Positions 34,893-46,510 of a stretch of DNA of 64,000 nucleotides are shown here, in pieces; the first letter of the stretch is position 1; the number at the start of each line of letters is the position of its first letter. A program made the translations under genes and the position numbers. The stretch is from Bostrychus sinensis (lineage: Eukaryota > Chordata > Actinopteri > Gobiiformes > Eleotridae). The notes below the pieces were generated by a model. The model was not told where the DNA came from, searched no databases, and was given only the letters and a program-made list of their open reading frames with translations. Location: assembly GCA_020698575.1 (NCBI GenBank), contig CM036242.1, positions 41,164,662 to 41,228,661 on the forward strand, read 5' to 3'.

Positions 34893-36679
34893 GTGACTTT
34901 ATAGCACAAGGATTAATCTGTTGTTGTTGTTGTTGTTGTCCTCAATTGACAACAGTCTCTTGGTAATGTCCAAACATTTTTTCCTGTTCACTAGTCGTTC
35001 GTCACCTTTATGTCAAAATACAGCACAGCCATTTTCTGAAGCTGGAGAATCCAATTTGGTGCCCAGCAGTCAACAGTCCATCAAATTTGGCTTTAGTTGC
35101 AACCCACCGTGGCAAAGATGGTGCGAGTTGTTTATCTCACTCCTCAGAGGAAGATGAACAAGTTCAATTTGTGCTGAAAGGCTATGAAGGGTACAGGTTG
35201 AACAGGCAAAGCTGTGTCGCACCTGAAAACATGCAACGTGAGGAAAAAAGACAAGCTGTATGCTCTACTTCATAATCTGTCATGGCTCAAGAAAATCAGA
35301 TGTGTAATGTCACCGTAAACTCTCTCAACTCCCCACTACAGCACTTGAGTGATCAATACTTGTTTTAGGACAGAGTATTGACTCAAATTAACCCCATCAC
35401 CTGCATCCTTTTCTCTCACACCAACTAACTTCATGTTCTCTTTCCCCGCATCTTTAAATCTCTACTTTTGTCTTCTGCTAGGCCTTCTACCTGACAGCTC
35501 TAACTTCAGCCTCCGTTTCCTAATATCACTCCTCTGAACATTCAAATCATCTGAGTCTGGCCTCTCTGACTTATCTCCAAAACATCTAAAGGCTTGTTCA
35601 TACTTTACTTGAGCACTCTAGTTATATATTCGGATACAGAAGGAGCAATCTGTCTGTCTTCTGTGTTCGTTCTGTCCGTATGTTGGGCCGTTTTCCCAGA
35701 GCTTGCGGATATGGCCGAACAGAGCTGTACATGTTTCGACCACCATTGGGGGGCGCTAGTGAACACAGCTCAACAAATCACAGGCTGAACTTTTTAGGAG
35801 TGACTAGAGCTAAAGTTAGTCACGATATATTCTCAGACTGAACAGACCTACCACTATTTGCGCCTCATTTTCTTGGTTCTTTTTCATTAAATGTGTAAAA
35901 AACTCCTCCAGTGCTGCCATGTTTGTCACTCTTTTTCTTCCGTCTTGGTAAAATCTTTGACTGTCAGCGATCGCCCCCTACTGATTATTTAACATAACAC
36001 ACACGTTGACAGAAAATTGTTGGAAGTATAAACGCCAGCAACACTTGGAACAGACCGATCTATTTATGTACAAAATGGGAGCATAAGTGAGCTTTAAACT
36101 GTCTCACTGATGTTCTCCTTCCTAATCCTATCCATCCTCGTCACTCCCGAAAGAGAACCGCAACATCTTTAGTTCTGCCCCTTGTCTTTTCCTCAGTGCC
36201 ATAGCTGCTCCCACCATATTGTACACCTTTCCTTTAACTCCTGCTGTGGCTGATACTCTTTTATCACCTATCATCACTCAGAGACTCTGTAGTTGTTCTG
36301 ACTGCCATCAAAGAGCCTCCTACACCAGTGACATGTTTTCTCTCCTAAGCACTGCACTCATAGGAGCTCCATGCCACTGTATTAAAAACATCAATTAGTT
36401 TAATTAATAGTCAGTGAGGAGGCAGTCTGTACATAATATGTGATCATTACTGACGTGTTGTACAAGAGAAGGAGTCGTCAAAGAGAAGAGATAAAAGGGA
36501 AAATGAACAGCTGATATATGTATGTATGTATATGTAACGGTAAATTACACAACAGGATGTAAAATGCTCAGCTCTGGATTCCAGCAGTACAAATGACTTA
36601 CATGCTGTGAGACTTTCTCTCTGTGTTTGATGATGGTTATTATTATAGCATAATAAAAAATTATTAATATAATAAATTT
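34893..36679. other. No recognised feature
   Basis: Unassigned, with a short (TTG)n tract at 34919-34938. Open frames are under 80 codons. Confidence 0.4.
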
Positions 36680-36935
36680 ATTTTTTTATGTAGCACTTTT
36701 CTAAACAGGAGTTAAAATGTTGTGCTTCACAAAAATGGCGTACAGTTCATTACAATGCAGAAAGTAAATCACATAATGGACAAACAGCAAAAAGACTGTA
36801 TAAGACAATATCCCCTACCTTAAGTGAAATAAAAATAAATTAAATAAATTAAGTTATGGGGGGAAAAAGAGAAACCTTAGCGAGAACCACAGAAGGAGGA
36901 ATCCACTCCCAGGATGGATAAGACATGCAATAGCT
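36680..36935 (-). repeat. L2-like LINE 3' repeat
   Basis: 'GTAGCACTTTTCTAAACAGGAGT' at the left and 'GAGAACCACAGAAGGAGGAATC' at the right are, on the complement, the usual L2-like fish 3' end that finishes in '...GTGCTACATAAA'. Confidence 0.45.
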
Positions 36936-38209
36936 GTGTCCAAGACTGTTGTATGTAGTCCATTTGCTAATCATATTTTTATAGTACAAGTCCATGTGAG
37001 CACCAGCAGGAGGAGAAATGGTTTATCCAAAGATGTATGGTAGTATAGGTAGTAGTAGTGGTAAATGATCAGAAAATTGTAGGTTTAAAACCAATGAAAA
37101 GTTTTGATGCAGCAAGAAAATGACAGTCAATAAAATACAATCTTATGTTTTTAGCAGAGGTGAATGTACAATCCAGAAGTGTCAAGACGAGTGTGTGCAG
37201 GGTGTGATTTGTTAAAAAAAAAGCAGAGGGGGGGATGTTTTCTGAAAGAAAGAGCAGACCATAGACTATTTCCTGCTTTCTGGTTTATTTTGATGTGTTT
37301 TTGAGCTGTCTATGGTTTGAGGAAGATTATTATTATAATCTGTATTTTCGGATTAATTTAACCGTGAAAAGAATAACAAGGCTAATAACTTCTGTGCTAA
37401 AACAATCAAAAGTGTCACGTGCATATCTGCATAAAACGTAGTGGCTAATTAAATATGCAGACGGTTCATTTGCACATTAACTAAGTGATAAATGCTGTGA
37501 CTGCGCTATTAGGGTTTGTTTACCTCGTTTCATCTTAAAATCAATAAATATGTAGAATGTAGTTGAGAAGAATATCTGCTGTTTGTTCTCTGCTGCTCAG
37601 GCTCTCACTGCCCTGTCCCGCACACTGCTGTCCCACAGGAGACAGGGTGGGGGGGTGGGGGGGGGGGGGGCAAGTAGTTGTCCAAATGAGTTCATTCACA
37701 AGTTACAGAAAGCAAAGAAGGTGAATATACACATTTTCATGGAAACAGAGAGGAAATAATTAAACATCAGAAGTTCAACTGCTGTGACAGTTGAACGTCT
37801 TCATACCCCTTGTTGTCCCATCACTCTCATATGAATCTGCGAGTGAGAGGCGGGCTTTAGGCGAGGCCAATATCCAATTACAGAGGAGGTTACCTGCGAG
37901 AGTGCAGCTCTGTTGGCACAGGCTGCTGCGAAGGGGACGGAGAGGGGACAACATGAGGCTGTTAAGCGATCCTCAAAGAGAAAAAGAGTCAAATGCGAGA
38001 CGCAACCATAATTTGTGTGTTATCTGAGTCATGGACTAAGTCAACTTTTTTATTCCCCCTGAAGTTAAAGCAGGGGGAGGGATGAGAGAACAGGAGCAGA
38101 GGCAGAGACAGAAAAATCAGAAGGGGATAAAATAAATCACACCCTGAGTGTATGTAAATGCAAGATTTAAAGATTTCACTCAATGGAATAAACTACAATT
38201 TGGCATAGG
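36936..38209. other. Unassigned; G-rich run at 37645-37670
   Basis: No gene recognised. The run 37645-37670 is G3-T-G7-T-G14 and could fold as a G-quadruplex or reflect slippage. Confidence 0.4.
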
Positions 38210-38345
38210 TCTTACAATGCCCTTCCTGATGTAATCCTTTTCATTTATGTGGGCTTGGGAATGGCACAAAGTGAGATTTTGGCTCCATGTTGGGGGAATT
38301 GAACCTCTGACCTACCACACCAAAGGAGGGGGAGCTATCCATTTT
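38210..38345 (-). repeat. RTE/SINE 3'-end-like repeat
   Basis: 'ATGCCCTTCCTGATGTAATCC', 'TTTATGTGGGCTTGGGA' and 'GGCACAAAGTGAG' match the family at 11041. 'GGAATTGAACC' at its right end resembles a tRNA-like box B read on the minus strand. Confidence 0.55.
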
Positions 38346-39529
38346 ATGTGAGCCAAAATTAGTAACCTCTTTGAACTTTTAAAATGGTGTAGGGTTTATC
38401 ACTATTGTTTATTGTATTTCTTCATCAGTGTTGGATCTGTCTGTTGAACACACAGCTTACATGTGTGTGTGTTTTTGTGTGGACACCTCAGTCACTTCTG
38501 CTCAGCATCCGCCAAAATAAATGTGAATGTATTGCTTGCGTTCACACCAGACTTGTGCTCACTTAGTTTGAAAGGTCAACTTTACCAACTTTTCAGACCT
38601 GACACCTTTTCCCCCGAACACTAATTAGCCTCCTGCTGAGCACTGACCAATCACAAGAGGGTTACACAACAGCTGCAAAACTTCCAATTTGGGAAATGTC
38701 TCAGGCAATCTGCTTAGTTCAACATAATATTTCTCAAATAGACAGAAAATACTCAACAAATGTATTGCTTGAGTAAAAGTGAAAAAAGTATATAAAATTG
38801 ACTGCGCTTATACTGGTTTGAAAGCATGGGTTCCCAGTCTTTCCGTTTTTCTGATTGGATGATCGACAATGCAGGGTTTATAACCAAAACAAAAAATGTA
38901 AACATAAAGAACTTGGCCATTACATTCATTATGTTTTTATTGTGAATAAATCAGTTGTGCCATTGTTAATAATAAAACTAATAGCTGATTTAAACATGTT
39001 TACCTCATATCTTGGCACACATGTGGGTTATTTTGATAAAATATAAAAACATATATATACTGCTCATAGCATCTTTGGGTAAAAATTACTTTAGCTTACA
39101 GGAGAATATTACTTCTACTACTACTACAACTACAACTACAGTACTCCATAGCCAAACTCTGATATTAGATCATCCTCAGTACGTCTCCAAGGTCAACAAA
39201 AGACTACCTATACCTATAGAGAATCCAGGAACACTGTATGTTTGTATTTGTAAAGGCATTAGAACAGATGACCAGTGCAAGTATAAAAGTGTAAGGACAA
39301 TGAAATGAAATATGCCATTATATCAATTTGGAAACAGAGAATTGTCCAAGCCAAAATATCAAGTTATCAAAGTGACAAAATAAATTTAAAGAATATGGTT
39401 AAATGGGCAAGTACAGCTCCCTGTTTGTTTACATGGCACTTGGTAAAATGATTACAGTCATATTATGGATTATGTCAGTTAGGCTTAAATGTGTCTTGGA
39501 CTGTTAAATAAAGTCCATTCGCTCATCTA
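38346..39529. other. No recognised feature
   Basis: Includes a fragment of the ACTCAAGTA-type repeat near 38720-38810 and a short ACT triplet tract near 39112-39140. Confidence 0.35.
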
Positions 39530-39625
39530 TAGGATCGTAGTTCAGGTCTGTAAGGATGCAGCAGGTGGGTTTCATCCAGACAGGGGAGTGGGGGTGAGGT
39601 AGGGGTCCGGGAAATCCATTGGAGA
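39530..39625 (-). repeat. L2/Rex1-like LINE fragment
   Basis: The complement contains 'CTGCATCCTTACAGACCTG' and 'GATCCTATAGATGAG', as in 8270-8705 and 58845-59260. Confidence 0.6.
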
Positions 39626-39634
39626 TGCTCTGAC

Positions 39635-39837
39635 CCAGTCGTTTAGCCATGATTCTCGTCAAACTTGCTTCAATTCCTACACTTGGCCATTTTTCCTGCT
39701 TCTAACAAATCCAACTTTGACGACAAAATGTTCACTTGCTGCCTAACATATCCCACTCACAGGTGCCACGATGAGGAGATAATCTGTATCATTCACTTCC
39801 CCCTCCAGAGGTCATAATGTTATGCCTGATCAGTGTA
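39635..39837 (-). mobile_element. Tc1-like transposon 5' end
   Basis: The minus strand runs from the tip (CACTGATCAGGCATAACATTA, with TA at 39836-39837) into 'GTGGGATATGTTAGGCAGC', 'AGAAGCAGGAAAAATGGCC' and 'ACGACTGGGTCAGAGCATC', the start of the transposase region. It is truncated within the transposase. Confidence 0.75.
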
Positions 39838-39840
39838 AAT

Positions 39841-40583
39841 CAGTGTTTCCCAACCTGGGGTATGGGGACTCCTGGGGGTACACGAGCACATTGCAGGGGG
39901 CACGTAGAGTTATGTGATCATTTATAGAACCTTTACCTTTATACATCTGGCTTTCAAAGATTAAAATACACCTAAATCAGGACTATAGAGAGAGGCGGGA
40001 CACTAAAGAACTCAACCAAGTCTAAACCAGGTCTAAACCAGGTCTAAACCAGGACTAAGCTAGGACTAAACCGGGTCTAAAACCAGAACTAAACCAGCAA
40101 CATACCAGGTTTAAACCAGAGCTATACTATGTCTAAACAAAGTCTAAACCAGGTCAAACCAGGACTAAGCCAGGACTAAACCAGGTCTAAACCAGGTCTA
40201 AACCAGGACTAAGCTAGGACTAAACCAGGTCTAAACCAGGTCTAAACCAGGACTAAGCCAGGACTAAACCAGGTCTAAACCAGGTCTAAACCAGGACTAA
40301 GCCAGGACTAAACCAGGTGTAAAACCAGAACTAAACCAGCAACATACCAGGTTTAAACCAGAGCTATACTATGTCTATGTATACCAAGTCTAAACCAGGT
40401 CAAACCAGGACTAAAACCAGAACTAAATCTGGTCTAAAACCAGAACTGAACCAGGAATAAACCAAGTCTAAAGCAGAACTAAACCGTGCCTAAAACCAGA
40501 ACTAAACTAAGACTAAACTTAGACTAAACCAGGACTAAGCTGGGTCCAATCCAAGACTAAACCAAAAAAGTTGAGAACCACTG
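39841..40583 (+). mobile_element. hAT-type element with CCAGGTCTAAA minisatellite
   Basis: Left tip CAGTGTTTCCCAACCTGG and right tip GTTGAGAACCACTG. The target duplications GTGTAAAT (39833-39840) and CTGTAAAT (40584-40591) match at 7 of 8. The interior (39980-40560) is an array of about 45 units of 11-12 bp, including repeated blocks of several units. Confidence 0.82.
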
Positions 40584-40591
40584 CTGTAAAT

Positions 40592-41560
40592 TACTTGAAC
40601 AAAACTCTAGTTACTGTTCACCTCTGATTAGGACCTGCATAAACTGTAATTGCAAGCTCACAAAAATCCAGTTTAAAACGTTTTCCATTGATTGTGGCCC
40701 ACATAACATGCTTATCTATAAATCCCTTGTGAATAATCAATTTCCACCATACTGAAGTACTATATATTCAGTGCAGTTAAGGCATTTACTGTGCGATGAA
40801 CCACAATCAGGGCTGTAATGCATTTCTCAGCAGTGGCTTCTCTCTCCTCTTTCCACCTCTGTGTGACTTGAGCAGCTCTGCAGATCTGATTCTCATGCTC
40901 CCGCCTCGTCCTTTTAAACCCCGGCGCGCTCCGTAAAATTGCTCTGTGCAAATGTCTGGCTGAACGGCCCATTATCTTCTCCGTGTTCGTGCTCGGAGTC
41001 AGCGCCCCGGGCAGGTAACTCTGAGCCGAAACACCTGGGACATTAATACTCCACTCTACGTGCTGCAGAACGGTGTTAGAGGACTTGAGACCACTCTTTA
41101 AGACCACTTGAAAAGGTCTAAGTCTCATCAGAATCCAATGCATTTTAACTGAGTTTCATATAAAGACCAAATGAAGTAGCCAGGATAATTATCCCAACGA
41201 CTCCTCTGCATGCAGTTAATTTGTCCTGTCACTGTCAAGCTGGGTTGAATTTCCTGTAGAGGTACAAGTGGATGTAGATTGGACCAATTTGTCGAAAAAA
41301 CTTGCGTTCAAGAAACTCAAGAATTGCACAAACACAAATAATTAGGGTTGCAACGATGTGCTTAAGTCACTATTCAGTTTGATTCCCAATTTTAAGACTT
41401 TAAGATTCGCTTTTCTTACAAGTTTTGAACTAGCTGCTCTCATGACTAAAAGATAGGGCTTTTTATTTTACATTTGTGTCTCCAACAGTTTTAATTTCCT
41501 TATTAACAGAAATTATATAGTAATTAAATATTAAAACTAATGACAAATGTCAAAATATTG
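40592..41560. other. GC-richer patch within unassigned DNA
   Basis: 40850-41060 is markedly richer in G+C and CpG than its surroundings and holds a 127-codon minus-strand open frame (41143-40760). The peptide resembles nothing I know. It may be a regulatory or CpG-rich patch, or chance. Confidence 0.3.
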
Positions 41561-41870
41561 GGGGGCACAGTGGCAGAGTGGTTAGTGCTCTCACCTCCCA
41601 GCAAGGAGATCATGGGTTCAATCCTCGGCCAACACACGAACTCTCTGGGTGAGGTCTACATGTCCTCCCCGTGTTACTGTGGGCGTTTGGTGAATTGGTG
41701 ACTCTAAATTGCCATTAGTGAATGAATGTGAGAGTGAATGGTTGTCTGTCTGTGTTTGTCTCTGTGTCAGCCCTGGGACTAACTGGCCTCTATTCAGGGT
41801 TTCCCCCGCCTAAGACCCAAAGTTACTGTCACCTGCAACCCCTAGTGGCAATAAGTGGAAGAAGATGAAT
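41561..41870 (+). mobile_element. tRNA-derived SINE
   Basis: The head has a box A-like 'GTGGCAGAGTGGTTAGTGC' and a box B-like 'GGGTTCAATCC' at tRNA spacing, internal promoter elements for RNA polymerase III. The body has 'CATGTCCTCCCCGTGT' and 'TGGTGACTCTAAATTGCC', typical of a widespread fish SINE. It ends near 'GTGGAAGAAGATGAAT', the GATG-type tail shared with LINEs. A flanking TCAAAATA on both sides may be part of the target duplication. Confidence 0.75.
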
Positions 41871-41954
41871 TAATGAACATTTCAAAATAACAACAATATC
41901 AATGTAGGCCACTATGACACTATTTTTAAAGATTTTATATTATATATATAATGG

Positions 41955-42195
41955 TGGTGGCAATGGTGGAGACTAAAGAGAGCATAAAATGGCTATTCAG
42001 CATGGTTATTAGCAACATGACGCTAACAGATAGATAAATGAGCATTGGAATTCTCAGAATGTCAAGATCTTCAGGAAAGGACAGGTTCAGCAAACAGGAT
42101 TACTCCGACAGGCATGAATGAAACAAAATACCACTCCACACCACTCCTTTAGAAAAAAAGTTGATTTAGCAGAATAGGGGACCTCTAACAACACG
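41955..42195 (-). repeat. TTAAAGG-family TIR element fragment
   Basis: The reverse complement gives 'AGGTCCCCTATTCTGCTAAATC', 'CTTTCCTGAAGATCTTGAC' and 'CATGTTGCTAATAACC', the left two thirds of the element at 16704-17200. The right end is missing. Confidence 0.65.
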
Positions 42196-42734
42196 ATGCC
42201 ATCCTCCAAAAACAGATACACTGCATCTTAGAGAAGCAGCTGAATTAGGGTGACCATATGTTTTTATTTAATGGGGACAGCCCCAGTTTTAGGTTCCTTG
42301 TCCCATGTCCATACAAACATCTGAAACACTAAGATATCCCATTTTTCAACAAACCATGTCCCAGTCGTTCCATTTTCAACAACAGAAAACCACGTTTTGC
42401 CATATTTTGCTAAAGACTTTTGTTGTTTTTACTAATAAATAGTCATCACATTAACTTAAGCCCTAGTGTAATTTACTCAGAATTACATGAATGGAAATTG
42501 CATGGATTTCCCAAGCTTTTTTTTTTTTTTTCATTTGTTAACTTCAAATGCATCATGACTTGAGAGTGTCCCAGTTTTTGGGTCTAGAAATCTGCTCACC
42601 AAGGCTTGAAACTAACTTTTTTTGGTCCCTGGCCTCTGTGGCAAGTGTTTTTTCAAAAGTTACTAGCCATTTGAGATTTTCACTAGCCACAGTTAGATGT
42701 TAAAATGTTGTTTAATGTGTAGTTTACATGAGTG

Positions 42735-43760
42735 ATCTAAAATCTGTTGTAAAGTGGGCTTGTGCCAATAAATTAGTTTTGAATGTAACTAAAACAAAAA
42801 AGTATTTTATTTGGATCTAATTGGAAATTAAAAGCAAATCCACAACTAAGCGTGTCAGTGGATGGCACAGTTATCAGTCAGGTGGAGGAAACAAGACTTC
42901 TTGGAGTCATTGTGGACAGCAGACTCAAGTGGTCGAAGCAGATTGAGCACACTGTTGCAGTTATGGGAAGACAGTTAGCTGTTATTAGAAGATGTGCATC
43001 TTATTTGCCCAAAAAAATTATTTCACTAGTTATTAAAACTGTAGTTCTGTCTCATCTACAGCGCTGCCCGATGGTGTGGTCAAGTGCTTCAGAAAAGAAC
43101 ATCGGAAAACTGCAGTTAGTGCAGAATAAGGCAGCACACCTTGCTCTTAATTGTTCTAGATATACAAATATTCACAGCATGCATAGAGCTTTAGGTTGGT
43201 CATTGGTGAAAAACACTGTTAATATTGCCCTTCTTTGCTTTTTTAGAAATATTGCTGTTTCAAAAGTACCAAAGGTTTTATATGATAGGCTTTCATTTAG
43301 CTGTGCCTTTCATAGATTTAGTACAAGACATGTGGCTCATGGTTATTTTACTCTTCCAAAATGTAATAGAAATGCAGGGCAAAAAACTGTTATTTTCCGG
43401 GGAATGAAAGCATGGAACTCCCTTCCCTCAGATATATTAAACACAACAAGCACCAAAGTTTTAAAAAAAACTTTGTTCAAATATTTTAATGAATTAAAAT
43501 GAAGCTGTATTTTTTATTTCTATTTTTTTTATGTATATGTCTACATGTATTTGTGACTATGGTTGTACTCCTTTTGTGAATTCTAAAAGTGAATGATGTT
43601 TTTGTGTTTTTTGCTACCTCTATGTTGTAGCCCTGTGATGTGAATTGATTGTTTTGTATTGAATGTTGTAAATGTGATTTTTATGATGAGGACCCCAGGA
43701 AGAGTAGCCATTGTCAAGGCAATGGCTAATGGGGATCCTAATAAACAAACAAACAAACAA
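42735..43760 (+). mobile_element. 5'-truncated CR1/L2/Jockey-type LINE
   Basis: It carries the end of the reverse transcriptase region, a 3' UTR with 'GAGGACCCCAGGAAGAGTAG' and 'GGCTAATGGGGATCC', and the tail AATAAACAAACAAACAAAC. A possible imperfect target duplication is TACATGAGTGAT (42725-42736) and TACATGTGAT (43761-43770). The exact clade is uncertain. Confidence 0.75.
42740..43502 (+). pseudogene. LINE reverse transcriptase C-terminal region
   Basis: The first segment (about 42740-42800) reads 'KWACANKLVLNVTKTK', the block just after the YADD site in CR1/Jockey-type enzymes. A frameshift in the A-run near 42800 then moves it into a frame open to 43502. That frame carries 'LLGVIVDSRLKWSKQIE', 'LQRCPMVWSSASEKN', 'LQLVQNKAAHLAL' and 'MKAWNSLPSDI', the connection and thumb-like C-terminal region. 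The catalytic aspartates lie upstream and are absent, so the copy is inactive. The long surviving frame (over 210 codons) suggests a fairly young insertion. Confidence 0.8.
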
Positions 43761-44077
43761 TACATGTGATAAGACAATGATGTGCTAGAAATTGATTTTC
43801 CAGTTCTTTTTGATGTTGACGACTGGAAAGGTACTTTTAAAATTATAATTTATTATTATTGCAACATCTCTTTATTCACCTCTTTTGTAGGTTTTCAAAT
43901 AAAGGCCCATTAGCACATTTTTTCCTCCACTGATAAATTAGTATAGGTTAGGTTAATTAGGGGGGCATTTGTAAACATAGCAGCAGAAAGTCAGGCCTAA
44001 AGTGTTACTAGCCATAATTGAAATCTACTCATATTTGTCGAGTTGGCGAGTGTTCTCAATCCCTGCTGGTCACCCTA

Positions 44078-44924
44078 AATGAAATCCACAGACCACATCC
44101 TTAGTAAAGACACTGGGAGCTCAAAATGCTTCGAGGGACGAGCCTAAAACTCAGATGAACTTGAGGCTGTTCAGAAGTGTCTCTGCAGCCGTCCCCCGTG
44201 CCACTCTTGAACATCGGGCTAGAGATTTTGCCCTGTATGATATAAAGTCAAATGATCAGGTAATGATGTGTAACTAAAGAAGTGAGCCAGATGACATACC
44301 ATATACTTAGCCAACCATTACACAATTTTAAAGGTGCATTGTTTCTTTTTTATTTTTGCTGATTTACGATGCATCTCTATAATTACTGTAAATGAATAAA
44401 TACATCATAGATTTTCTGTCTGCTGTAGTGCCTGTAGTACCATTACTCTCATATTTGAAGAATAAAATGATCAAATCATTTTCTAGCCAGTTTGTGTGGT
44501 CTGTGCATTTGCTTATTTTCCCTAATTTGCTTTATTTTGTTTTTCCTGTTTTCCCTCTGTCTCAGTAAATCACCTTGAGATCTCCTTATAAATAAGCTTT
44601 ACAGGCACACAGATTTATAATAACCAATTATCACCTTTTCTGTTACTGTACAGTTGAGAAATAGGAACAAACCTCTTTTGTGGAATGTGCTCAAGGTGGC
44701 TTGAATCACAGCTTTTATTGTTTATTTCTTGCTAATTAGCGTTTTTATCTCTGACCATTTTTTTTTAATGTTTATTTATTCCAATACAGCACTGTAGTAA
44801 TTAGAGGATGTTTTAAATGTGCTTGAAAATAACCTTGATGTGAAGTTGAGGAGCGATTTGTGTGGGTTTCTTTTGAATTCAAGTTCAAGTTTGAGCTGCC
44901 AGACAAAAAGTTCAGAGCAAGACC
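44078..44924. other. No recognised feature
   Basis: AT-rich DNA with a possible small TIR tip 'TTTTAAAGGTGCATTG' near 44328, without a partner. Confidence 0.4.
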
Positions 44925-45045
44925 AAAAGAGGAGATTTTGTGAAAAAGGACATGAAGTTAGTCGCTGTGAGAGAAGCTGATGCACGGGACAGGGTTAGAG
45001 GGAGACAGGTGAAGGGAACAGCCCAAAAAAGAAAAAGCCTTTACA
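44925..45045 (+). repeat. RTE-type LINE 3' coding remnant
   Basis: One frame reads 'FVKKDMKLVAVREADARDRVRGRQ', equivalent to the C-terminal 'VKEDMK...VREEDARDRVRWRQ' block of RTE-like LINE proteins, followed by the A/G-rich tail. About 120 bp only. Confidence 0.65.
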
Positions 45046-45114
45046 GTTACTTTTACTGACATTTCTGATTTTGAAGCGTTGGTTGGGATTCACATTGAAA
45101 GGAAATATTACTTC

Positions 45115-46510
45115 TGAAAGTGTAAGGATTTAAAAGTGGCCAAATTGTGATATCGCTATAGACGACTGGGTCAGAGCATGAAAAGCGGTGCAAAGAAGGA
45201 ACAGTGGTGAACCGGCGACAGGTGATGCATGGGTATGGATGTCACGATTAACTGATTATTGATTATACTATAATTCACAATAATAAATGTCACGGGAGAA
45301 TAAATGTAAGAACTTTAGAAGCTATCTTGCAGGGAGCTCTCAGTACGTCACTTCTTGGAGCCCCCACATTCTATTTGGTGCTTTAAGTCAGTGATTCTCA
45401 ACCTGGGGGGATGTGAGGGCCTCTTAAAAAAAGAGGTCCAAGCTAGGGCTGAATGGTAATGCAAGGAAGACTGGCTAAGGCACTGCAGTGGTAACAAACA
45501 GTGTGTTCAGAAATGGCTGAAAATAGATTCATATTACTTTGATTTTGCTATCCAATGAAATTTACAATCAGTTACTTAATTTTTCATAATTATTAGGGTC
45601 AAGGAGGTGAAGGGTGGGGCCAACAAAATATCAACTGATAAAATGGGGGTCAGCAGCTCCTCTGCGTCTCAGAGCACTGTACCCTCAACACTTTGTCCCA
45701 TTGTGAGTCACACTCATGTTTAACTCTGTGTTTGTTCATGCTGTTCTGATTGAAATGCCGGGACACTGTCCTCCGCTGAGACACAGTGTGTGGACACCAG
45801 TCTGCTGATGGCTCCTGGTGAGGCTGTGTATGTGCTGTTATCTCACTCTGATACCAGTTACCTATCAGAAAAAAATTCTTTTGCTAAGTATTAATTGCAA
45901 TGGTGGAGAGTAATTAGATACTTTTACTCAAGTAATTTACTTAAACAAATAGTTTGAAGAAAAAGTACTTTCTCGGGTACATTTTGTAGTACATACTTTT
46001 ACCTGAGTCATTTTAGTTAGATTATTTTATTTTTACTTGAGCAAAACTTTAAATTGTCCAAGAAAGTAAAAGTAGTTTTTGTTGTCTGTGGTGTAGTGGG
46101 TAGCGTAGAAGAAGATTTACTTGAGTACAGCTTTTGAGTACTTCATCCATTACTGATTACTTGTAGGAGTGGCCATATGAACACATGCCACAAACTGACC
46201 CACAGCTGGTACATGTTTATATGGTCCCTAATCAATAAAATGTAAGAAGGAATAAAAATATCTAAAGAATGAGTCAGACAGGTTTAGCAGCATGTACAAC
46301 CGCAATATTTCATCTCACAATAACTGTGAAACCAAAATTTGACATTGTGACATCCCTGCATGGGGGGAGCGAAGGCTGGCTTGTGTGGTCCAGTCCTACA
46401 GACAAGATACTGGAGCTCAGACTGCTGACGAAGTTAATGCAGGTTCTGAAAAGAGAAAGGTGTCAGAATACACAGAGCATCACAGTTTGTGGCCTTTGGG
46501 GCTGCATATT
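45115..46510 (+). mobile_element. Tc1-like relic split by a hAT element
   Basis: 45115-45233 carries 'CCAAATTGTGATATCGC', 'GACTGGGTCAGAGCATG' and 'ACAGTGGTGAACCGGCG'. The same reading resumes at 46357-46510 with 'GGAGCGAAGGCTGGC', 'GAAGTTAATGCAGGTTCTG' and 'AAAGGTGTCAGAATACAC'. The relic at 47305-47555 shows the unoccupied site ('GATGCATGCGGAGAGTGG'). There is no open frame and no catalytic region. Confidence 0.7.
45234..46356. mobile_element. hAT-like non-autonomous element inside the Tc1 relic
   Basis: The tips TATGGATGTCACGATT (left) and AATTTGACATTGTGACATCCC (right; outer part inverted) fit a hAT-type end. The 8-bp duplication TGCATGGG is exact at 45226-45233 and 46357-46364. The interior includes an (AGTACTTTTACTC)-rich repeat at 45900-46160 and another degraded hAT tip at 45391. 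Confidence 0.7.

Larger units (their letters stand above)
42600..44065. mobile_element. hAT element nested in the outer element
   Basis: Left tip CAAGGCTTGAAACTAAC and right tip TGTTCTCAATCCCTG. The duplications CTGCTCAC (42592-42599) and CTGGTCAC (44066-44073) match at 7 of 8. It is the same family as 54599-55114: shared 'ACTAGCCA' near the left end, and CAGGGCTT-type tips. It is itself interrupted by a LINE. Confidence 0.68.
42246..44077. mobile_element. Outer TIR element (TAGGGTGACCA), host of a nest
   Basis: The left tip TAGGGTGACCATATG is matched by TGGTCACCCTA at the right once the inner insertion is set aside. Its own body is only 42246-42599 plus the last 12 bases. AAT flanks both ends; TA is also a possible duplication, so the superfamily is undecided. 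Confidence 0.65.

Noticed and set aside
41561..41640. tRNA gene
   Set aside because: Box A and box B are present, but the sequence continues as a known type of SINE body and no paired acceptor stem could be read.
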